Counted from the stretch's first letter, positions 7,893 through 20,960 are shown. The stretch: DNA of 54,880 nucleotides from Calothrix membranacea FACHB-236 (GCF_014696315.1 NZ_JACJPX010000055.1:1-54880), one strand, 5' to 3'. The notes: generated by a model from the sequence alone, not told the origin. Program-made: numbers and translations.

Positions 7893-8333
7893 TAATGGAT
7901 TCCTCCAACTACGATTTAAACCAGAATTTAAATTAAAACTGGTGCGACTTTCAATTTGGGTAGTAGCTGTGTTTTTTCGTTTTTACTTCAGACATAGCAC
8001 TTGACAAAATGTCTCAGCTATGAATAACGAACTACTTGAGTTAATACAACCACACAAGTATTTAAAACATCAGTTACCTTCCGCAAAACATTCTCCGGCA
8101 TTCTGTTGAGCATTTATGACTGCTCTTAATACTTTGTAACATTCCTTTTCAGATTTACGTCATTTTCTACAATCTGAAAGTAATGTTACGAAAGATTGCC
8201 AAGCTCTTGCCAAAACACAACATTGCTGGTTCATGCTCAGAAATCAGCACTTAGTACTCACAACAGAATTGGGTCAAGAGTCCAAGACATGAACTCCTGA
8301 CCTTTGAGTGTTAATGAGTGATCAACGAGAGTG
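7893..8333 (-). other. apcE-apcA intergenic region, no gene seen
   Basis: This 441-bp gap within the apc operon has no convincing ORF on either strand. It holds the long hairpin at 8136-8189 and presumably the apcA promoter. I could not assign -10/-35 boxes with confidence. Confidence 0.6.
8136..8189 (-). promoter_or_regulatory. Long two-part hairpin upstream of apcA
   Basis: An outer stem GTAACATT (8136-8143)/AATGTTAC (8182-8189) encloses an inner stem TTCAGATT/AATCTGAA around a loop of about 15 nt. No T-run follows on either strand. It lies between apcE and apcA and could be a processing or stabilising element that separates low apcE from high apcAB expression. Confidence 0.55.
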
Positions 8334-11615
<3,282 letters not shown>

Positions 11616-11634
11616 TTAAGTCTGGGTCGCTTTG

Positions 11635-11668
11635 AGGCTTGACACATCGGTTCGGTGTGGTCATGCCT
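11635..11668 (-). promoter_or_regulatory. Hairpin in the putative apcE leader
   Basis: Arms beginning AGGCTTGACACATCG pair imperfectly with CGGTGTGGTCATGCCT, giving a stem topped by a GGTT loop about 55-90 nt upstream of the apcE start. It may be a 5'-UTR structure; no function is shown. Confidence 0.4.
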
Positions 11669-11972
11669 TAAGAGTACCGCCTTCAAAACTGCCAGTAAAT
11701 TAACCCAGTCAGCTTTTAGATTAGAACGTTTTGCGGCTTACCTGTTGATTTATTAAGAAGTATGTAGAATCTGACGCATCAAAGTTATAAATTCCATAGC
11801 CAGCACTCTTGCTTATCTGAGATGAAGACTAAGTTTTGTATCTAAAGTTTACAAAAACACAGAGAAAATATTTTGCCTATTCAAAAAGATTTGCGATTAG
11901 GCGCAGAGAATTTTGAATTTTAGATTTTGGATTGACCTTGTCTTGAAAATGGGTATGGGGCATTGGGCATTG

Positions 11973-12007
11973 GGTAATTGGTAATTGGTAATTGGTAATT
12001 GGTAATT
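11973..12007. repeat. Heptamer tandem repeat (ggtaatt)5
   Basis: Five perfect copies of GGTAATT, an STRR-type array between apcE and the methyltransferase. The same unit recurs at 25760-25777 and, as taccca/attaccc, near 28085-28120. Confidence 0.9.
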
Positions 12008-12145
12008 GGGTGTTTGTTATTTCCCCTCATCTACCTCATCTCCCCCTGCTCCCTGCTCCCTGCTCCCCTGCCTCTTTTGTCATCAGCTATACCCTAAATG
12101 CCCACCATTCGATAAACTCAGAATTGCTGCATTGTCGCTTCAAAA

Positions 12146-13327
12146 ATGTCAGATCCTCAAACCGTTAGTACTGCTGTTGCCAAACTCTACGATACCTATC
12201 CATTTCCTCCAGAACCACTGCTGGATGAAGCCCCACCTGGGTACAATTGGCGTTGGAATTGGTTAGCAGCTTACAATTTTTGCACTGGACAGAAGCCACA
12301 AAAGCAAGATATTCGGATTTTAGATGCAGGATGTGGCTCTGGGGTGGGAACAGAATACTTAGTGCATCTTAACCCTCAAGCACAAGTTGTTGGTATTGAC
12401 CTGAGTGCAGGTACTTTGGCAGTCGCAAAAGAACGTTGTCAACGTTCTGGCGCTAACCGTGTGGAGTTTCATCACCTGAGTTTGTTCGATATCGAACAAC
12501 TACCAGGTGAATTTGATTTAATTAACTGCGTTGGCGTTTTGCATCATACCCCTGACCCCATTCGTGGAATTCAAGCCTTAGCCAAAAAGTTAGCCCCAGG
12601 CGGTTTGATGCACATTTTTGTGTACGGTGAGTTGGGACGCTGGGAAATTCAACTGATGCAAAAAGCGATCGCTCTCCTCCAAGGTGAAAAACGCGGCGAT
12701 TACCGTGATGGGGTGCAAGTGGGACGGCAAATATTCGCTTCTCTCCCAGAAAATAATAGGATTGCCAAACGGGAAAAAGAGCGCTGGTCATTAGAAAATC
12801 ATCGGGATGAAAACTTTGCTGATATGTACGTTCATCCCCAAGAGATTGATTACAACATTGAGACGCTATTTGAATTAATTGATGCTTCCGGCTTAGAGTT
12901 TATCGGCTTCTCCAATCCTGGTTTCTGGCAATTAGAAAGACTTTTAGCCAAAGCACCCGATTTGATGGAGCGAACTAAAAACTTGAGCGATCGCCAAATC
13001 TACCGCTTAATTGAATTACTCGATCCAGAAGTCACCCATTACGAATTTTTTCTGGGTCGTCCCCCAATTACCAAAGCTGACTGGTCAGATGATAATGCGC
13101 TATTAGCAGCAATTCCTGAACTTAATCCTTGTATAGACGGTTTTCCTAGTCAATGTATATTTAACTACGATTACCAAGTCGTTAATTTGTCAGCAGACGA
13201 GTTTGAGTTCCTGCAACGTTGTGATAGTAAATTAACAGTCGCAAACATATTAGCGAATGTGCAGATGAGCTTGGATGTAGTGAGAAAACTCCAGCAGCAA
13301 CAGCTAATTTTGCTGACAGCAAGTTAA
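12146..13327 (+). CDS. Class I SAM-dependent methyltransferase with C-terminal extension
   Basis: In this 393-residue protein, residues about 55-180 form a Rossmann methyltransferase domain. Motif I is ILDAGCGSGVGTEYL; then VVGIDLSAGTLAVAKER with the ribose-binding Asp; then FDLINCVGVLHHTPDP, as in the Methyltransf_11/25 families. An N-terminal segment with YDTYPFPPEPLLDEAP resembles cyanobacterial methyltransferases that carry this proline-rich start. A C-terminal region of about 190 residues has no domain I know. The substrate is unknown. A terminator follows at 13362-13393. I think a relative sits between atp and apc in Anabaena PCC 7120, but this is memory only. Confidence 0.85.
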   Translation: MSDPQTVSTAVAKLYDTYPFPPEPLLDEAPPGYNWRWNWLAAYNFCTGQKPQKQDIRILDAGCGSGVGTEYLVHLNPQAQVVGIDLSAGTLAVAKERCQRSGANRVEFHHLSLFDIEQLPGEFDLINCVGVLHHTPDPIRGIQALAKKLAPGGLMHIFVYGELGRWEIQLMQKAIALLQGEKRGDYRDGVQVGRQIFASLPENNRIAKREKERWSLENHRDENFADMYVHPQEIDYNIETLFELIDASGLEFIGFSNPGFWQLERLLAKAPDLMERTKNLSDRQIYRLIELLDPEVTHYEFFLGRPPITKADWSDDNALLAAIPELNPCIDGFPSQCIFNYDYQVVNLSADEFEFLQRCDSKLTVANILANVQMSLDVVRKLQQQQLILLTAS

Positions 13328-13361
13328 TAAAATCACTATCAATCCTGTTTTTTATGTAATT

Positions 13362-13393
13362 CTGGATGTTTTCAACGTTCAGGATTTTTTTTT
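13362..13393 (+). terminator. Rho-independent terminator after the methyltransferase
   Basis: CTGGATGTT and AACGTTCAG pair (two G-T wobbles) around a TTC loop, followed by nine Ts at 13385-13393. It lies 35 bp after the methyltransferase stop. Confidence 0.75.
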
Positions 13394-13565
13394 GCCAAAT
13401 AATATTTATTTATTTTAAATTTACAAAACCTAGGCAAAATATAAAGATTTATCAAAACTACTTTTTCTGTTTACGTATAAAAGTAAATGCTGATACATTA
13501 GCAAGAGGCTCAAGTGCGAGCTTATACTTAACTAGTCAACCTTTAACCATTCAGAGAATTTACGG

Positions 13566-14120
13566 ATGAAATTAAACAAACATGTCAGTATTGCTGCTGC
13601 TAGCGTTGCTTTAACCGTTGCTGCTGTTAGTGCTAAACCTGCACAAGCAGCCAGTGTGGTATTCGACAAGCAAGTTGGTCAAGAATACAAATACAAGATA
13701 AAACTGGATAATGCCAATGCTGCTGATAACAATGAACAATTAAAAGCTGGTTCATCCTGGACTTTGTCAGGAATGAAAGGTGTTAACAAAGTCTTAGCTG
13801 ACCTGGATTATTTAATATCTCTCATAACGCCAGATAAAGAGTCAGTTCAGTTGATCCTCAAAAAACAAGTGACTGATAAGGTAGGTACTTCACCTTCATA
13901 CTTGGATTTTTCTATATTTAGTCCCTTTGCCCCAGGTACAGTAGATTGGAGTCTCACACGCCTAAACCCCACAAAACCGACTCAAACTTTATTTGATGAT
14001 GAAGTCATAGGGCCTGTAGAAGATGTTCCTGAACCGATGACAATTGGTGGCTCATTGCTGGCTGTTGGCTTTGGTACCTGGCTGAAGCGCAAGAAAGCAG
14101 AATCTACTCAGAAAGCTTAG
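13566..14120 (+). CDS. PEP-CTERM sorted exported protein
   Basis: This 184-residue protein has an N-terminal Sec signal peptide (MKLNKHVSIAAASVALTVAA, cleavage likely near AQA-A at about residues 27-30). It ends in a PEP-CTERM anchor: VPEPMTIGG, a hydrophobic segment, then the basic tail LKRKKAES. PEP-CTERM proteins are processed by exosortase-type enzymes and often reach the cell surface; no exosortase gene is in the window. The middle (about 30-150) is of unknown fold. It has its own promoter region and an imperfect hairpin downstream (14196-14234). Function unknown. Confidence 0.85.
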   Translation: MKLNKHVSIAAASVALTVAAVSAKPAQAASVVFDKQVGQEYKYKIKLDNANAADNNEQLKAGSSWTLSGMKGVNKVLADLDYLISLITPDKESVQLILKKQVTDKVGTSPSYLDFSIFSPFAPGTVDWSLTRLNPTKPTQTLFDDEVIGPVEDVPEPMTIGGSLLAVGFGTWLKRKKAESTQKA

Positions 14121-14696
14121 TCAATAAACCTTTCTCACTCAAACCTCCTCTTAGTTAACGGGGTGCAACAACCACTTTGATCAGACATAACCTCGTGCCC
14201 CCAGAGATTGCCTGTAATTCTCTCTCTGAGGGGCATTTATAATTTAGGGCATGGAGCATTGGGTATAGGAAAGACAGATTTTCATAGCAAGATTTGTACC
14301 AAAACCTGGCGTGATTGGCTGACTTTAAAATGATACTAACTAGCTACAATTTAGATTCGCACTTGAGAGCGATCGCTCTTGTAAATCCTTGAAGAATATT
14401 TCATCAATTGTTGTAACATCTAGGCATTACAACTCGAGTATTAGTACTTTTACGTAATAGACCTTAAGAAAATTATTAAGCAGCAAGCGATCGCCAGATC
14501 AAGAGCTATTGTAAAGGTGTCTGTAGCTAGCTCCAACCCTTTCTCTATTTCTCCTCATTGCGCCTTATTTGGTTGGTTGCTGGCTGCTGAACAACAAGTT
14601 AATTGTTTTTTTCTAAAGTATTGTTACCAGATCGTGATATGATTCAGCTGACTGGATGTGCAGTCATCATCCTTATCTGTACTGGTTTCGAGTCTC
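14121..14696 (+). other. Region upstream of the atp operon, no gene seen
   Basis: About 575 bp separate the PEP-CTERM gene from atpI. It begins with an imperfect hairpin (tgcccccagaga at 14196-14207 against tctctgaggggc at 14223-14234), probably the PEP-CTERM terminator. It also holds two HIP1 sites (gagcgatcgctc, agcgatcgcc). The atp promoter should lie here. I found no convincing ORF. Confidence 0.6.
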
Positions 14697-15137
14697 GTGA
14701 GCTTGTCAGACGAATCAACTGCATCGACTCCAACAACAACACCAAATGCTCAATCTGGTTCTGATGACGAAGAACGAGTAAACTCTATGGGAGAGTTCTA
14801 TCAACTCTACCAGAAGTTGTTGGTAATCACACTTGTGTTGACAGGGATAATATTTATCTCTGTGTGGATTTTTTATTCGCTAAACATTGCTCTGAATTAT
14901 TTGATTGGAGCGTGTACAGGTGTGGTTTACTTAAAAATGCTGGCCAAAGACGTTGAGCGACTCGGTGGTGAGAAAAAGCGTCTGAGTAAAAGTCGTTTTG
15001 CTCTATTTATTGGGTTGATTGTATTAGCAACTCAATGGCATGAGTTACAGATTTTGCCCATTTTCTTGGGATTTCTAACTTACAAAGCCACGCTCCTCGT
15101 CTACACCGTGCAAACTGCGTTTCTTCCTGATTCTTAA
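14697..15137 (+). CDS. atpI: ATP synthase protein I (AtpI)
   Basis: A small membrane protein encoded first in the ATP synthase operon, thought to assist assembly of the c-ring or Mg2+ handling. A hydrophilic N-terminus ([15 protein letters not shown]) is followed by about four hydrophobic segments ([65 protein letters not shown]). I prefer the GTG at 14697, giving a protein starting (M)SLSDEST, because that is what I recall for relatives; an upstream in-frame GTG at 14658 would add 13 residues. atpB begins about 60 bp downstream. Confidence 0.88.
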   Translation: MSLSDESTASTPTTTPNAQSGSDDEERVNSMGEFYQLYQKLLVITLVLTGIIFISVWIFYSLNIALNYLIGACTGVVYLKMLAKDVERLGGEKKRLSKSRFALFIGLIVLATQWHELQILPIFLGFLTYKATLLVYTVQTAFLPDS

Positions 15138-15197
15138 CAAGTCAGGCTCACAAAGACAATACTCCCATCCTCGCTCGTTGGGGAAAATGCTTGAAGA

Positions 15198-15962
15198 ATG
15201 CAAATGCTTAGTGTCTTAAACGCCTTTAATTCATTTCCCCTAGCCGAATTAGAAGTAGGTCATCATTTCTACTGGCAATTGGGCAATCTGAAAATTCATG
15301 GGCAGGTTTTTCTCACCTCATGGTTTGTGATTGGCATTCTAGTAATAGCTTCACTAGCTGCTACTCGCAATGCCCAAAGAATTCCTCGCGGCATCCAAAA
15401 TTTGATGGAATATGCCCTAGAATTTATTCGGGATCTGGCAAAAAACCAACTTGGTGAGAAAGAGTACCGCCCTTGGGTGCCATTCATTGGCACATTGTTC
15501 TTGTTTATCTTCGTATCGAACTGGTCGGGCGCGCTCATCCCTTGGAAACTAATCAAGTTACCTTCAGGTGAATTGGCAGCCCCCACCAATGACATCAATA
15601 CGACCGTAGCATTGGCATTGCTGACCTCTTTAGCGTACTTTTACGCGGGTTTTAGCAAGCGGGGTTTGGGCTACTTTAAAAAGTATATTGAGCCAACGCC
15701 TGTTCTGTTGCCGATCGCGATCCTAGAAGATTTCACCAAGCCCCTCTCCCTAAGCTTCCGTCTATTCGGGAACATATTGGCGGATGAATTGGTTGTAGCG
15801 GTGCTGGTTCTGCTTGTTCCTCTATTTATACCTCTGCCTGTAATGGCTTTGGGTTTATTTACCAGTGCCATCCAAGCCCTGGTATTTGCTACCCTGGCTG
15901 GGGCGTATATTCATGAGGCGATGGAGGGACATGGTGGAGATGAGCATGAGGAGCATCATTAA
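15198..15962 (+). CDS. atpB: ATP synthase F0 subunit a
   Basis: This 254-residue membrane subunit forms the proton half-channels against the c-ring. The essential arginine lies in [16 protein letters not shown] (about residues 185-200). The C-terminal helix has the usual [15 protein letters not shown]. The protein ends in a His/Glu-rich tail ([12 protein letters not shown]), usual in cyanobacterial subunit a. The start ATGCAAATG offers two close ATGs. It is followed by atpE after a 151-bp spacer with a tight hairpin. Confidence 0.97.
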   Translation: MQMLSVLNAFNSFPLAELEVGHHFYWQLGNLKIHGQVFLTSWFVIGILVIASLAATRNAQRIPRGIQNLMEYALEFIRDLAKNQLGEKEYRPWVPFIGTLFLFIFVSNWSGALIPWKLIKLPSGELAAPTNDINTTVALALLTSLAYFYAGFSKRGLGYFKKYIEPTPVLLPIAILEDFTKPLSLSFRLFGNILADELVVAVLVLLVPLFIPLPVMALGLFTSAIQALVFATLAGAYIHEAMEGHGGDEHEEHH

Positions 15963-16044
15963 CGCTTCTCAGGAGATAGCACAGTTCCGACGAGCATAGA
16001 TGCTCAAAACATCGCCCAGTGCGATTTGTGAGAACTTGGTGCAG

Positions 16045-16057
16045 CGTGGAAACCACG
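16045..16057 (+). promoter_or_regulatory. Small hairpin in the atpB-atpE spacer
   Basis: CGTGG-AAA-CCACG forms a tight 5-bp hairpin 56 nt before atpE. c-subunit messages often have leader elements that raise expression, since c is needed in many copies. A role here is only a suggestion. Confidence 0.35.
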
Positions 16058-16071
16058 TCTTTACTAGTTAA

Positions 16072-16359
<288 letters not shown>

Positions 16360-16376
16360 GACCTAAAAGTTTTATG

Positions 16377-16410
16377 ATTGTAGAGACGTGAATCTTCACA
16401 TCTCTACAAT
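16377..16410 (+). terminator. Strong hairpin between atpE and atpG
   Basis: ATTGTAGAGA-C-GTGA and TCAC-A-TCTCTACAAT pair around a 4-nt loop (14 paired bases with one mismatch). There is no long T-run. It lies 18 bp after the atpE stop in an operon that must make far more c than b subunits, so partial termination or 3'-end protection of an atpE message is plausible. The tgtagagacg sequence also occurs at 54561-54585. Confidence 0.6.
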
Positions 16411-16537
16411 TAAAATCTTTTGGGTATTTAGTCGTTCTGATGTAAGTTACCCTTGTTGGCTAAGGGTTCCTAAAATATAAACGGTTGGATGTTATTGCTA
16501 GCCATGAACACTGCTACTCCAGCCAAAGAGGAGAGAA

Positions 16538-16969
16538 ATGTTTGATTTCGATGCTACTTTGCCATTGATGGCATTGCAGTTCCTGTTGTTAGCAGCTTTG
16601 TTGAATGTAATTTTCTATAAGCCACTGACCAAGGTGCTGGACGATCGCGATAATTACATCCGAACGAATACCCTTGATGCCAAAGAACGCTTGGCTAAAG
16701 CCGAACGCTTAACCCAGGAATATGAGCAACAACTAGCAGACGCTCGCAGACAGTCGCAAGCGGCTATAGAAGCAGCTCAATTGGAAGCTAAGAAAATTAC
16801 TGCCCAAAAAATCGCTGAAGCGCAACAGGAAGCTCAACAAGAGAGAGAACGCGCTGCTATTGAAATAGAGCAACAAAAACAACAAGCTTTTAGCGAGTTA
16901 GAACAACAAGTTGATGCTCTAAGCAGACAGATTCTAGAAAAACTATTAGGGCCGGCTCTCGCTAGATAA
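16538..16969 (+). CDS. atpG: ATP synthase F0 subunit b' (b2)
   Basis: This 143-residue peripheral-stalk subunit is one of the two b-type subunits of photosynthetic ATP synthases. An N-terminal membrane segment ([19 protein letters not shown]) is followed by a long Ala/Gln/Glu/Lys coiled coil (about residues 45-135) ending [10 protein letters not shown] Shine-Dalgarno (gaggagag) precedes the ATG. Together with AtpF it forms the stator linking subunit a to F1. The shorter length and missing N-terminal extension identify it as b' rather than b. Confidence 0.96.
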   Translation: MFDFDATLPLMALQFLLLAALLNVIFYKPLTKVLDDRDNYIRTNTLDAKERLAKAERLTQEYEQQLADARRQSQAAIEAAQLEAKKITAQKIAEAQQEAQQERERAAIEIEQQKQQAFSELEQQVDALSRQILEKLLGPALAR

Positions 16970-17033
16970 GCGACAGTATTAGGTTCTGTGAAAGCATACG
17001 CGCAGATGGGCAATTGCCAAGAAGCGCTTAATT

Positions 17034-17121
17034 AAGTGTCAAAAAAGGCACTTTTTTCCTTCGGGAAGTTAAGAAACTTGATTTCCTTGGGGAGGTTAAG
17101 CAACTTTATTTCCCTTGGGGA
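17034..17121 (+). repeat. Hairpin plus imperfect 27-bp tandem repeats before atpF
   Basis: AAGTG/CACTT with a T-run (17034-17057) overlaps the start of two 27-bp units, tttccttcgggaagttaag... (17055-17081) and tttccttggggaggttaag... (17082-17108), and a partial third unit to 17121. The units are about 80% alike. They end about 40 bp before the atpF start and may affect its translation or transcript ends. Confidence 0.7.
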
Positions 17122-17159
17122 AAATACAACGTATTAGCAAGCGAGCAGCGCACTTGTAG

Positions 17160-17717
17160 ATGGGTAACATGGGCACATTCTTATTACTTGCCACAGAACA
17201 CTCTGAATTAGCAGAAGGCGCAGCTGAAGGTGGTTTCGGTCTAAACCTAGACTTGTTTGAAACCAATCTCATTAACCTAGCGATTCTGGTTGGCATATTA
17301 TTCTACTTCGGACGTAAAGTTTTAAGCAATATCCTCACCGAGCGACGGTCAAATATTGAAACCGCAGTTCGGGAAGCAGAAAAGCGCCAAAAAGAGGCAC
17401 AAATTGCTTTATCTCAGGCGCAAGAGCAGTTAACTCAAGCTCAGGCAGAAGCGCAACGCATCCGCAAAGCTGCCGAAGAAAGCGCCCAAGCTGCTAAAGA
17501 AGCTCTGTTGGCAAAAGCAGCGCAAGACGTAGAACGCTTGCAACAAACAGCAGCAGCAGATTTGAACACAGAAAGAGAGCGAGCGCTGGCCGAACTACGG
17601 CAGCGGGTAGCTGCATTAGCATTGCAAAAAGTCGAGTCAGAACTGCGGACTGGTATTGCTGACGATGTTCAACAAACAATAATTGACCGCAGTATCGCGC
17701 AGGTGGGAGGAAGCTGA
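17160..17717 (+). CDS. atpF: ATP synthase F0 subunit b
   Basis: The 185-residue peripheral-stalk subunit has an N-terminal extension ([20 protein letters not shown]), a membrane segment ([20 protein letters not shown], about residues 37-56), and then a long coiled coil ([18 protein letters not shown] onward). An internal ATG at codon 4 is a possible alternative start. The stop overlaps the atpH start by one base (TGATG), so translation is coupled. Confidence 0.96.
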   Translation: MGNMGTFLLLATEHSELAEGAAEGGFGLNLDLFETNLINLAILVGILFYFGRKVLSNILTERRSNIETAVREAEKRQKEAQIALSQAQEQLTQAQAEAQRIRKAAEESAQAAKEALLAKAAQDVERLQQTAAADLNTERERALAELRQRVAALALQKVESELRTGIADDVQQTIIDRSIAQVGGS

Positions 17718-18271
17718 TGAAAAGTAATGTAGAAACAGCCGAAATCGCCCAACCTTACGCACAGGCTTTGATGTCAATTGCTCAATCCCAAAATCTGACA
17801 GAAGAATTTGGTGAAGATGCGCGGTCATTACTGAATTTGTTGAAAAATTCAGCGCCACTGCAAAACTTAATTGACAACCCGTTTATTCAGCCTGAACGGA
17901 AAAAAGCAGTGATCACTCAAATATTGGGTGATGGCGCAAATCAGTACTTACGCAGATTTTTGCAGTTGCTGGTAGACAAGCGCCGGATTTTCTTCTTGGA
18001 AGCGATTTTACAGCAGTATTTAGCGTTGTTGCGCCAGCTGAATCAAACCGTGTTAGCGGAAGTTACTTCAGCTGTTCCCCTCACAGAAGCTCAACAACAA
18101 GCTGTAAAAGACAAGGTTCTTGCCATCACTAATGCTCGCCAAGTAGAACTGGAAATCAAAACCGACCGCGACTTAATTGGTGGTTTGATCATTAAAGTAG
18201 GATCGCAGGTAATTGACGCTAGTTTACGGGGTCAGTTGCGCCGCCTTTCTTTGCGCTTAAGCAGTTCATAG
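17717..18271 (+). CDS. atpH: ATP synthase F1 subunit delta
   Basis: The 184-residue delta (OSCP-type) subunit sits on top of F1 and holds the peripheral stalk. The N-terminal helical domain starts IAQPYAQALMSIAQSQNL. The C-terminal part has the conserved segment DRDLIGGLIIKVGSQVIDASLRGQL split by usual spacing, which is diagnostic for this family. Called atpD or atpH depending on the scheme. Start codon overlaps the atpF stop by one base; atpA follows after 63 bp. Confidence 0.97.
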   Translation: MKSNVETAEIAQPYAQALMSIAQSQNLTEEFGEDARSLLNLLKNSAPLQNLIDNPFIQPERKKAVITQILGDGANQYLRRFLQLLVDKRRIFFLEAILQQYLALLRQLNQTVLAEVTSAVPLTEAQQQAVKDKVLAITNARQVELEIKTDRDLIGGLIIKVGSQVIDASLRGQLRRLSLRLSSS

Positions 18272-18334
18272 AAATTCAGTAGTTTCGGTGAACCGATTAC
18301 TCTGTTCCGTCTCCCAAGAAAAAAAGTTAGACAC

Positions 18335-19855
18335 ATGAGCATTTCAATCAGACCTGACGAAATTAGTAGCATTATTCAACAGCAAATCGAGCAATACGAC
18401 CAAGATGTCAAAGTTGCTAACGTCGGTACCGTACTCCAAGTAGGTGACGGTATTGCCCGGATCTATGGTCTGGAAAAGGCTATGGCTGGGGAGCTATTGG
18501 AATTTGAAGACGGTACAGTTGGCATCGCCCAAAACTTAGAAGAAGACAACGTCGGTGCGGTGTTAATGGGTGAAGGTCGGGAAATTCAAGAAGGTAGCTC
18601 TGTAACAGCTACTGGAAGAATTGCCCAAGTACCCGTAGGGGAAGCTTTGATTGGACGTGTGGTTGATGCCCTAGGCCGTCCTATCGATGGTAAAGGAGAT
18701 ATCAAGTCTTCAGAAAGCCGTTTGATTGAATCACCTGCTCCTGGTATTATTGCTCGTCGTTCTGTACACGAACCGATGCAAACCGGGATTACAGCTATCG
18801 ACTCCATGATTCCCATCGGTCGTGGTCAGCGCGAGTTAATCATTGGTGACCGTCAAACTGGGAAAACTGCGATCGCAATTGACACAATCATCAACCAAAA
18901 AGGTGAAGATGTAGTTTGTGTATACGTTGCCATTGGTCAAAAAGCTTCCACCGTCGCTAACGTTGTCCAAACACTGCAAGACAAGGGCGCAATGGACTAC
19001 ACCGTAGTCGTCGCCGCTAACGCCAGTGACCCTGCAACTCTACAATTCCTCGCTCCTTACACCGGAGCCACCATTGCTGAGTACTTCATGTACAGAGGCA
19101 AAGCTACTCTCGTCATTTACGATGACCTTTCCAAGCAAGCTCAAGCTTATCGTCAAATGTCCTTGCTGCTACGTCGTCCACCCGGACGGGAAGCTTACCC
19201 TGGAGACGTATTCTACATTCACTCTCGCTTGTTAGAAAGAGCAGCAAAGCTGAGTGATGAATTGGGTAAAGGTAGCATGACCGCCCTGCCAATCATCGAA
19301 ACCCAAGCAGGTGACGTATCAGCATACATCCCCACCAACGTAATTTCCATTACCGACGGTCAGATCTTCTTGTCTTCTGACTTATTTAACGCTGGTATCC
19401 GTCCCGCTGTAAACCCAGGTATTTCTGTATCCCGTGTAGGTTCTGCGGCTCAAACCAAGGCAATGAAGAAAGTTGCCGGTAAGATTAAATTGGAACTAGC
19501 ACAATTTGACGACCTGCAAGCCTTCGCGCAATTTGCTTCTGACTTAGATAAAGCTACCCAAGACCAGTTGGCCAGAGGTCAACGCTTACGGGAACTCTTG
19601 AAGCAGCCCCAAAATGACCCACTGTCTGTATACGAGCAAGTAGCCATTCTCTACGCAGGTATCAACGGTTATTTAGATGATATCCCTGTAGACAAAGTTA
19701 CTAGCTTCACCAAAGGTCTCCGCGATTACTTGAAGACCGGCAAACCTCAGTACGCTGAAGCAGTGAAATCTTCCAAAGCACTGGGTGACTCTGAAGAAGC
19801 TGCTTTGAAAGAAGCGCTAAACGAATTCAAGAAGACCTTCAAAGCAACAGCGTAA
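18335..19855 (+). CDS. atpA: ATP synthase F1 subunit alpha
   Basis: The 506-residue alpha subunit forms the alpha3beta3 hexamer and binds nucleotide mainly for structure and regulation. The P-loop GDRQTGKTA lies at residues 171-179 and the Walker B region is [11 protein letters not shown]. The signature [14 protein letters not shown] lies near residue 350-370. Length and all motifs are normal. atpA is followed by an 84-bp spacer full of gtcaa/ttgac repeats before atpC. The beta and epsilon genes are not here, as usual for cyanobacteria, where they form a separate operon. Confidence 0.98.
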   Translation: MSISIRPDEISSIIQQQIEQYDQDVKVANVGTVLQVGDGIARIYGLEKAMAGELLEFEDGTVGIAQNLEEDNVGAVLMGEGREIQEGSSVTATGRIAQVPVGEALIGRVVDALGRPIDGKGDIKSSESRLIESPAPGIIARRSVHEPMQTGITAIDSMIPIGRGQRELIIGDRQTGKTAIAIDTIINQKGEDVVCVYVAIGQKASTVANVVQTLQDKGAMDYTVVVAANASDPATLQFLAPYTGATIAEYFMYRGKATLVIYDDLSKQAQAYRQMSLLLRRPPGREAYPGDVFYIHSRLLERAAKLSDELGKGSMTALPIIETQAGDVSAYIPTNVISITDGQIFLSSDLFNAGIRPAVNPGISVSRVGSAAQTKAMKKVAGKIKLELAQFDDLQAFAQFASDLDKATQDQLARGQRLRELLKQPQNDPLSVYEQVAILYAGINGYLDDIPVDKVTSFTKGLRDYLKTGKPQYAEAVKSSKALGDSEEAALKEALNEFKKTFKATA

Positions 19856-19865
19856 TTAGTCAAGG

Positions 19866-19910
19866 GTCAAGAGTCAACAGTCAAAAAACTTTAGACTCTG
19901 GACTCTTGAC
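19866..19910. repeat. gtcaagagtc repeat hairpin between atpA and atpC
   Basis: Within a run of 7-bp-like gtcaa/actc units (19859-19932), GTCAAGAGTC (19866-19875) pairs perfectly with GACTCTTGAC (19901-19910). The repeat family is otherwise intergenic (see 32155-32200). Its presence inside the atp operon means the hairpin is transcribed between alpha and gamma. Confidence 0.75.
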
Positions 19911-19939
19911 TTTGGACTCAGGACTCAGGACTTAAGAAT

Positions 19940-20887
19940 ATGCCCAATCTTAAAGCAATACGCGATCGCATTCAGTCGGTCAAAAACACCAAAAAAATCA
20001 CAGAAGCCATGCGGCTGGTAGCTGCGGCGAGAGTACGCCGGGCGCAAGAACAAGTATTAGCCACCCGTCCATTTGCTGATAAATTAGCGCAAGTTTTATA
20101 TGGTTTGCAAACCCGTCTGCGGTTTGAAGAAGCCAACTTGCCCCTGCTGAAAAAACGGGAAGTTAAAACAGTCGGGTTGTTGGTCATTGCAGGCGATCGC
20201 GGTCTCTGTGGCGGTTACAATAGTAACGTCATTCGCCGCGCTGAAAACCGCGCCAAGGAACTCCAAGCCGAAGGTATAAATTACAAATTTGTCTTGGTAG
20301 GACGTAAGTCTATCCAATACTTTCAACGCCGTGACCAACCCATTGATGCTACCTACAGCGGCTTAGAACAAATTCCTACCGCAGCAGAAGCAACAAAGAT
20401 TGCTGACGAATTGCTGTCTTTGTTCCTGTCGGAAAGTGTAGACCGCATCGAATTAATCTACACCCGATTTGTTTCTTTGGTGAGCTCACGTCCAGTTGTG
20501 CAAACCCTGCTTCCTTTAGATCCTCAAGGTTTAGAAGCTGCGGATGACGAAATCTTCCGCTTGACAACCCGTGGTGGTCAATTTGAAGTAGAACGCCAAA
20601 AAGTGACTACCGAAGCCCGTCCTTTCCCCCGCGACATGATTTTTGAACAAGATCCAGTGCAAATTCTGGATTCCCTATTGCCTTTATATTTGGGTAACCA
20701 GCTATTACGGGCATTACAAGAATCAGCCGCTAGTGAATTAGCTGCACGGATGACAGCGATGAACAACGCCAGCGACAACGCAGGTGAATTGATAAAAACC
20801 CTATCGTTGTCTTACAACAAAGCTCGACAAGCTGCAATTACTCAAGAACTTCTAGAAGTTGTTGGTGGTGCTGAAGCATTAACTTAG
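19940..20887 (+). CDS. atpC: ATP synthase F1 subunit gamma
   Basis: The 315-residue gamma subunit is the rotating central shaft. The N-terminal helix [20 protein letters not shown] and the C-terminal helix [20 protein letters not shown] form the coiled coil. The middle has the Rossmann-like segment [19 protein letters not shown]. The family-specific insertion found in photosynthetic gamma is present (about residues 195-230) but without the regulatory cysteine pair of chloroplast gamma, as expected for cyanobacteria. Last gene of the operon, followed by a strong terminator. Confidence 0.97.
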   Translation: MPNLKAIRDRIQSVKNTKKITEAMRLVAAARVRRAQEQVLATRPFADKLAQVLYGLQTRLRFEEANLPLLKKREVKTVGLLVIAGDRGLCGGYNSNVIRRAENRAKELQAEGINYKFVLVGRKSIQYFQRRDQPIDATYSGLEQIPTAAEATKIADELLSLFLSESVDRIELIYTRFVSLVSSRPVVQTLLPLDPQGLEAADDEIFRLTTRGGQFEVERQKVTTEARPFPRDMIFEQDPVQILDSLLPLYLGNQLLRALQESAASELAARMTAMNNASDNAGELIKTLSLSYNKARQAAITQELLEVVGGAEALT

Positions 20888-20909
20888 GGATTTGTCAATT
20901 GTTAGTTAT

Positions 20910-20960
20910 AAAAAATAGCCAATTGCTAGTTATTTACAGATTAGCGATTGGCTATTTTTA
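20910..20960 (+). terminator. Terminator of the atp operon
   Basis: AAAAAATAGCCAATTGCT (20910-20927) and AGCGATTGGCTATTTTTA (20943-20960) form an 18-bp stem with very few mismatches. It is A-rich on the left and T-rich on the right, 22 bp after the atpC stop. It could work on both strands. Confidence 0.85.

Noticed and set aside
12006-12266. 86-codon frame before the methyltransferase
   Set aside because: Begins in simple repeats (SSTSSPPAPCSLLPC) and overlaps the methyltransferase start in another frame; no ribosome-binding site.
14121-14696. A small RNA or ORF upstream of the atp operon
   Set aside because: I saw only an imperfect hairpin and HIP1 sites; nothing supports a gene without expression data.
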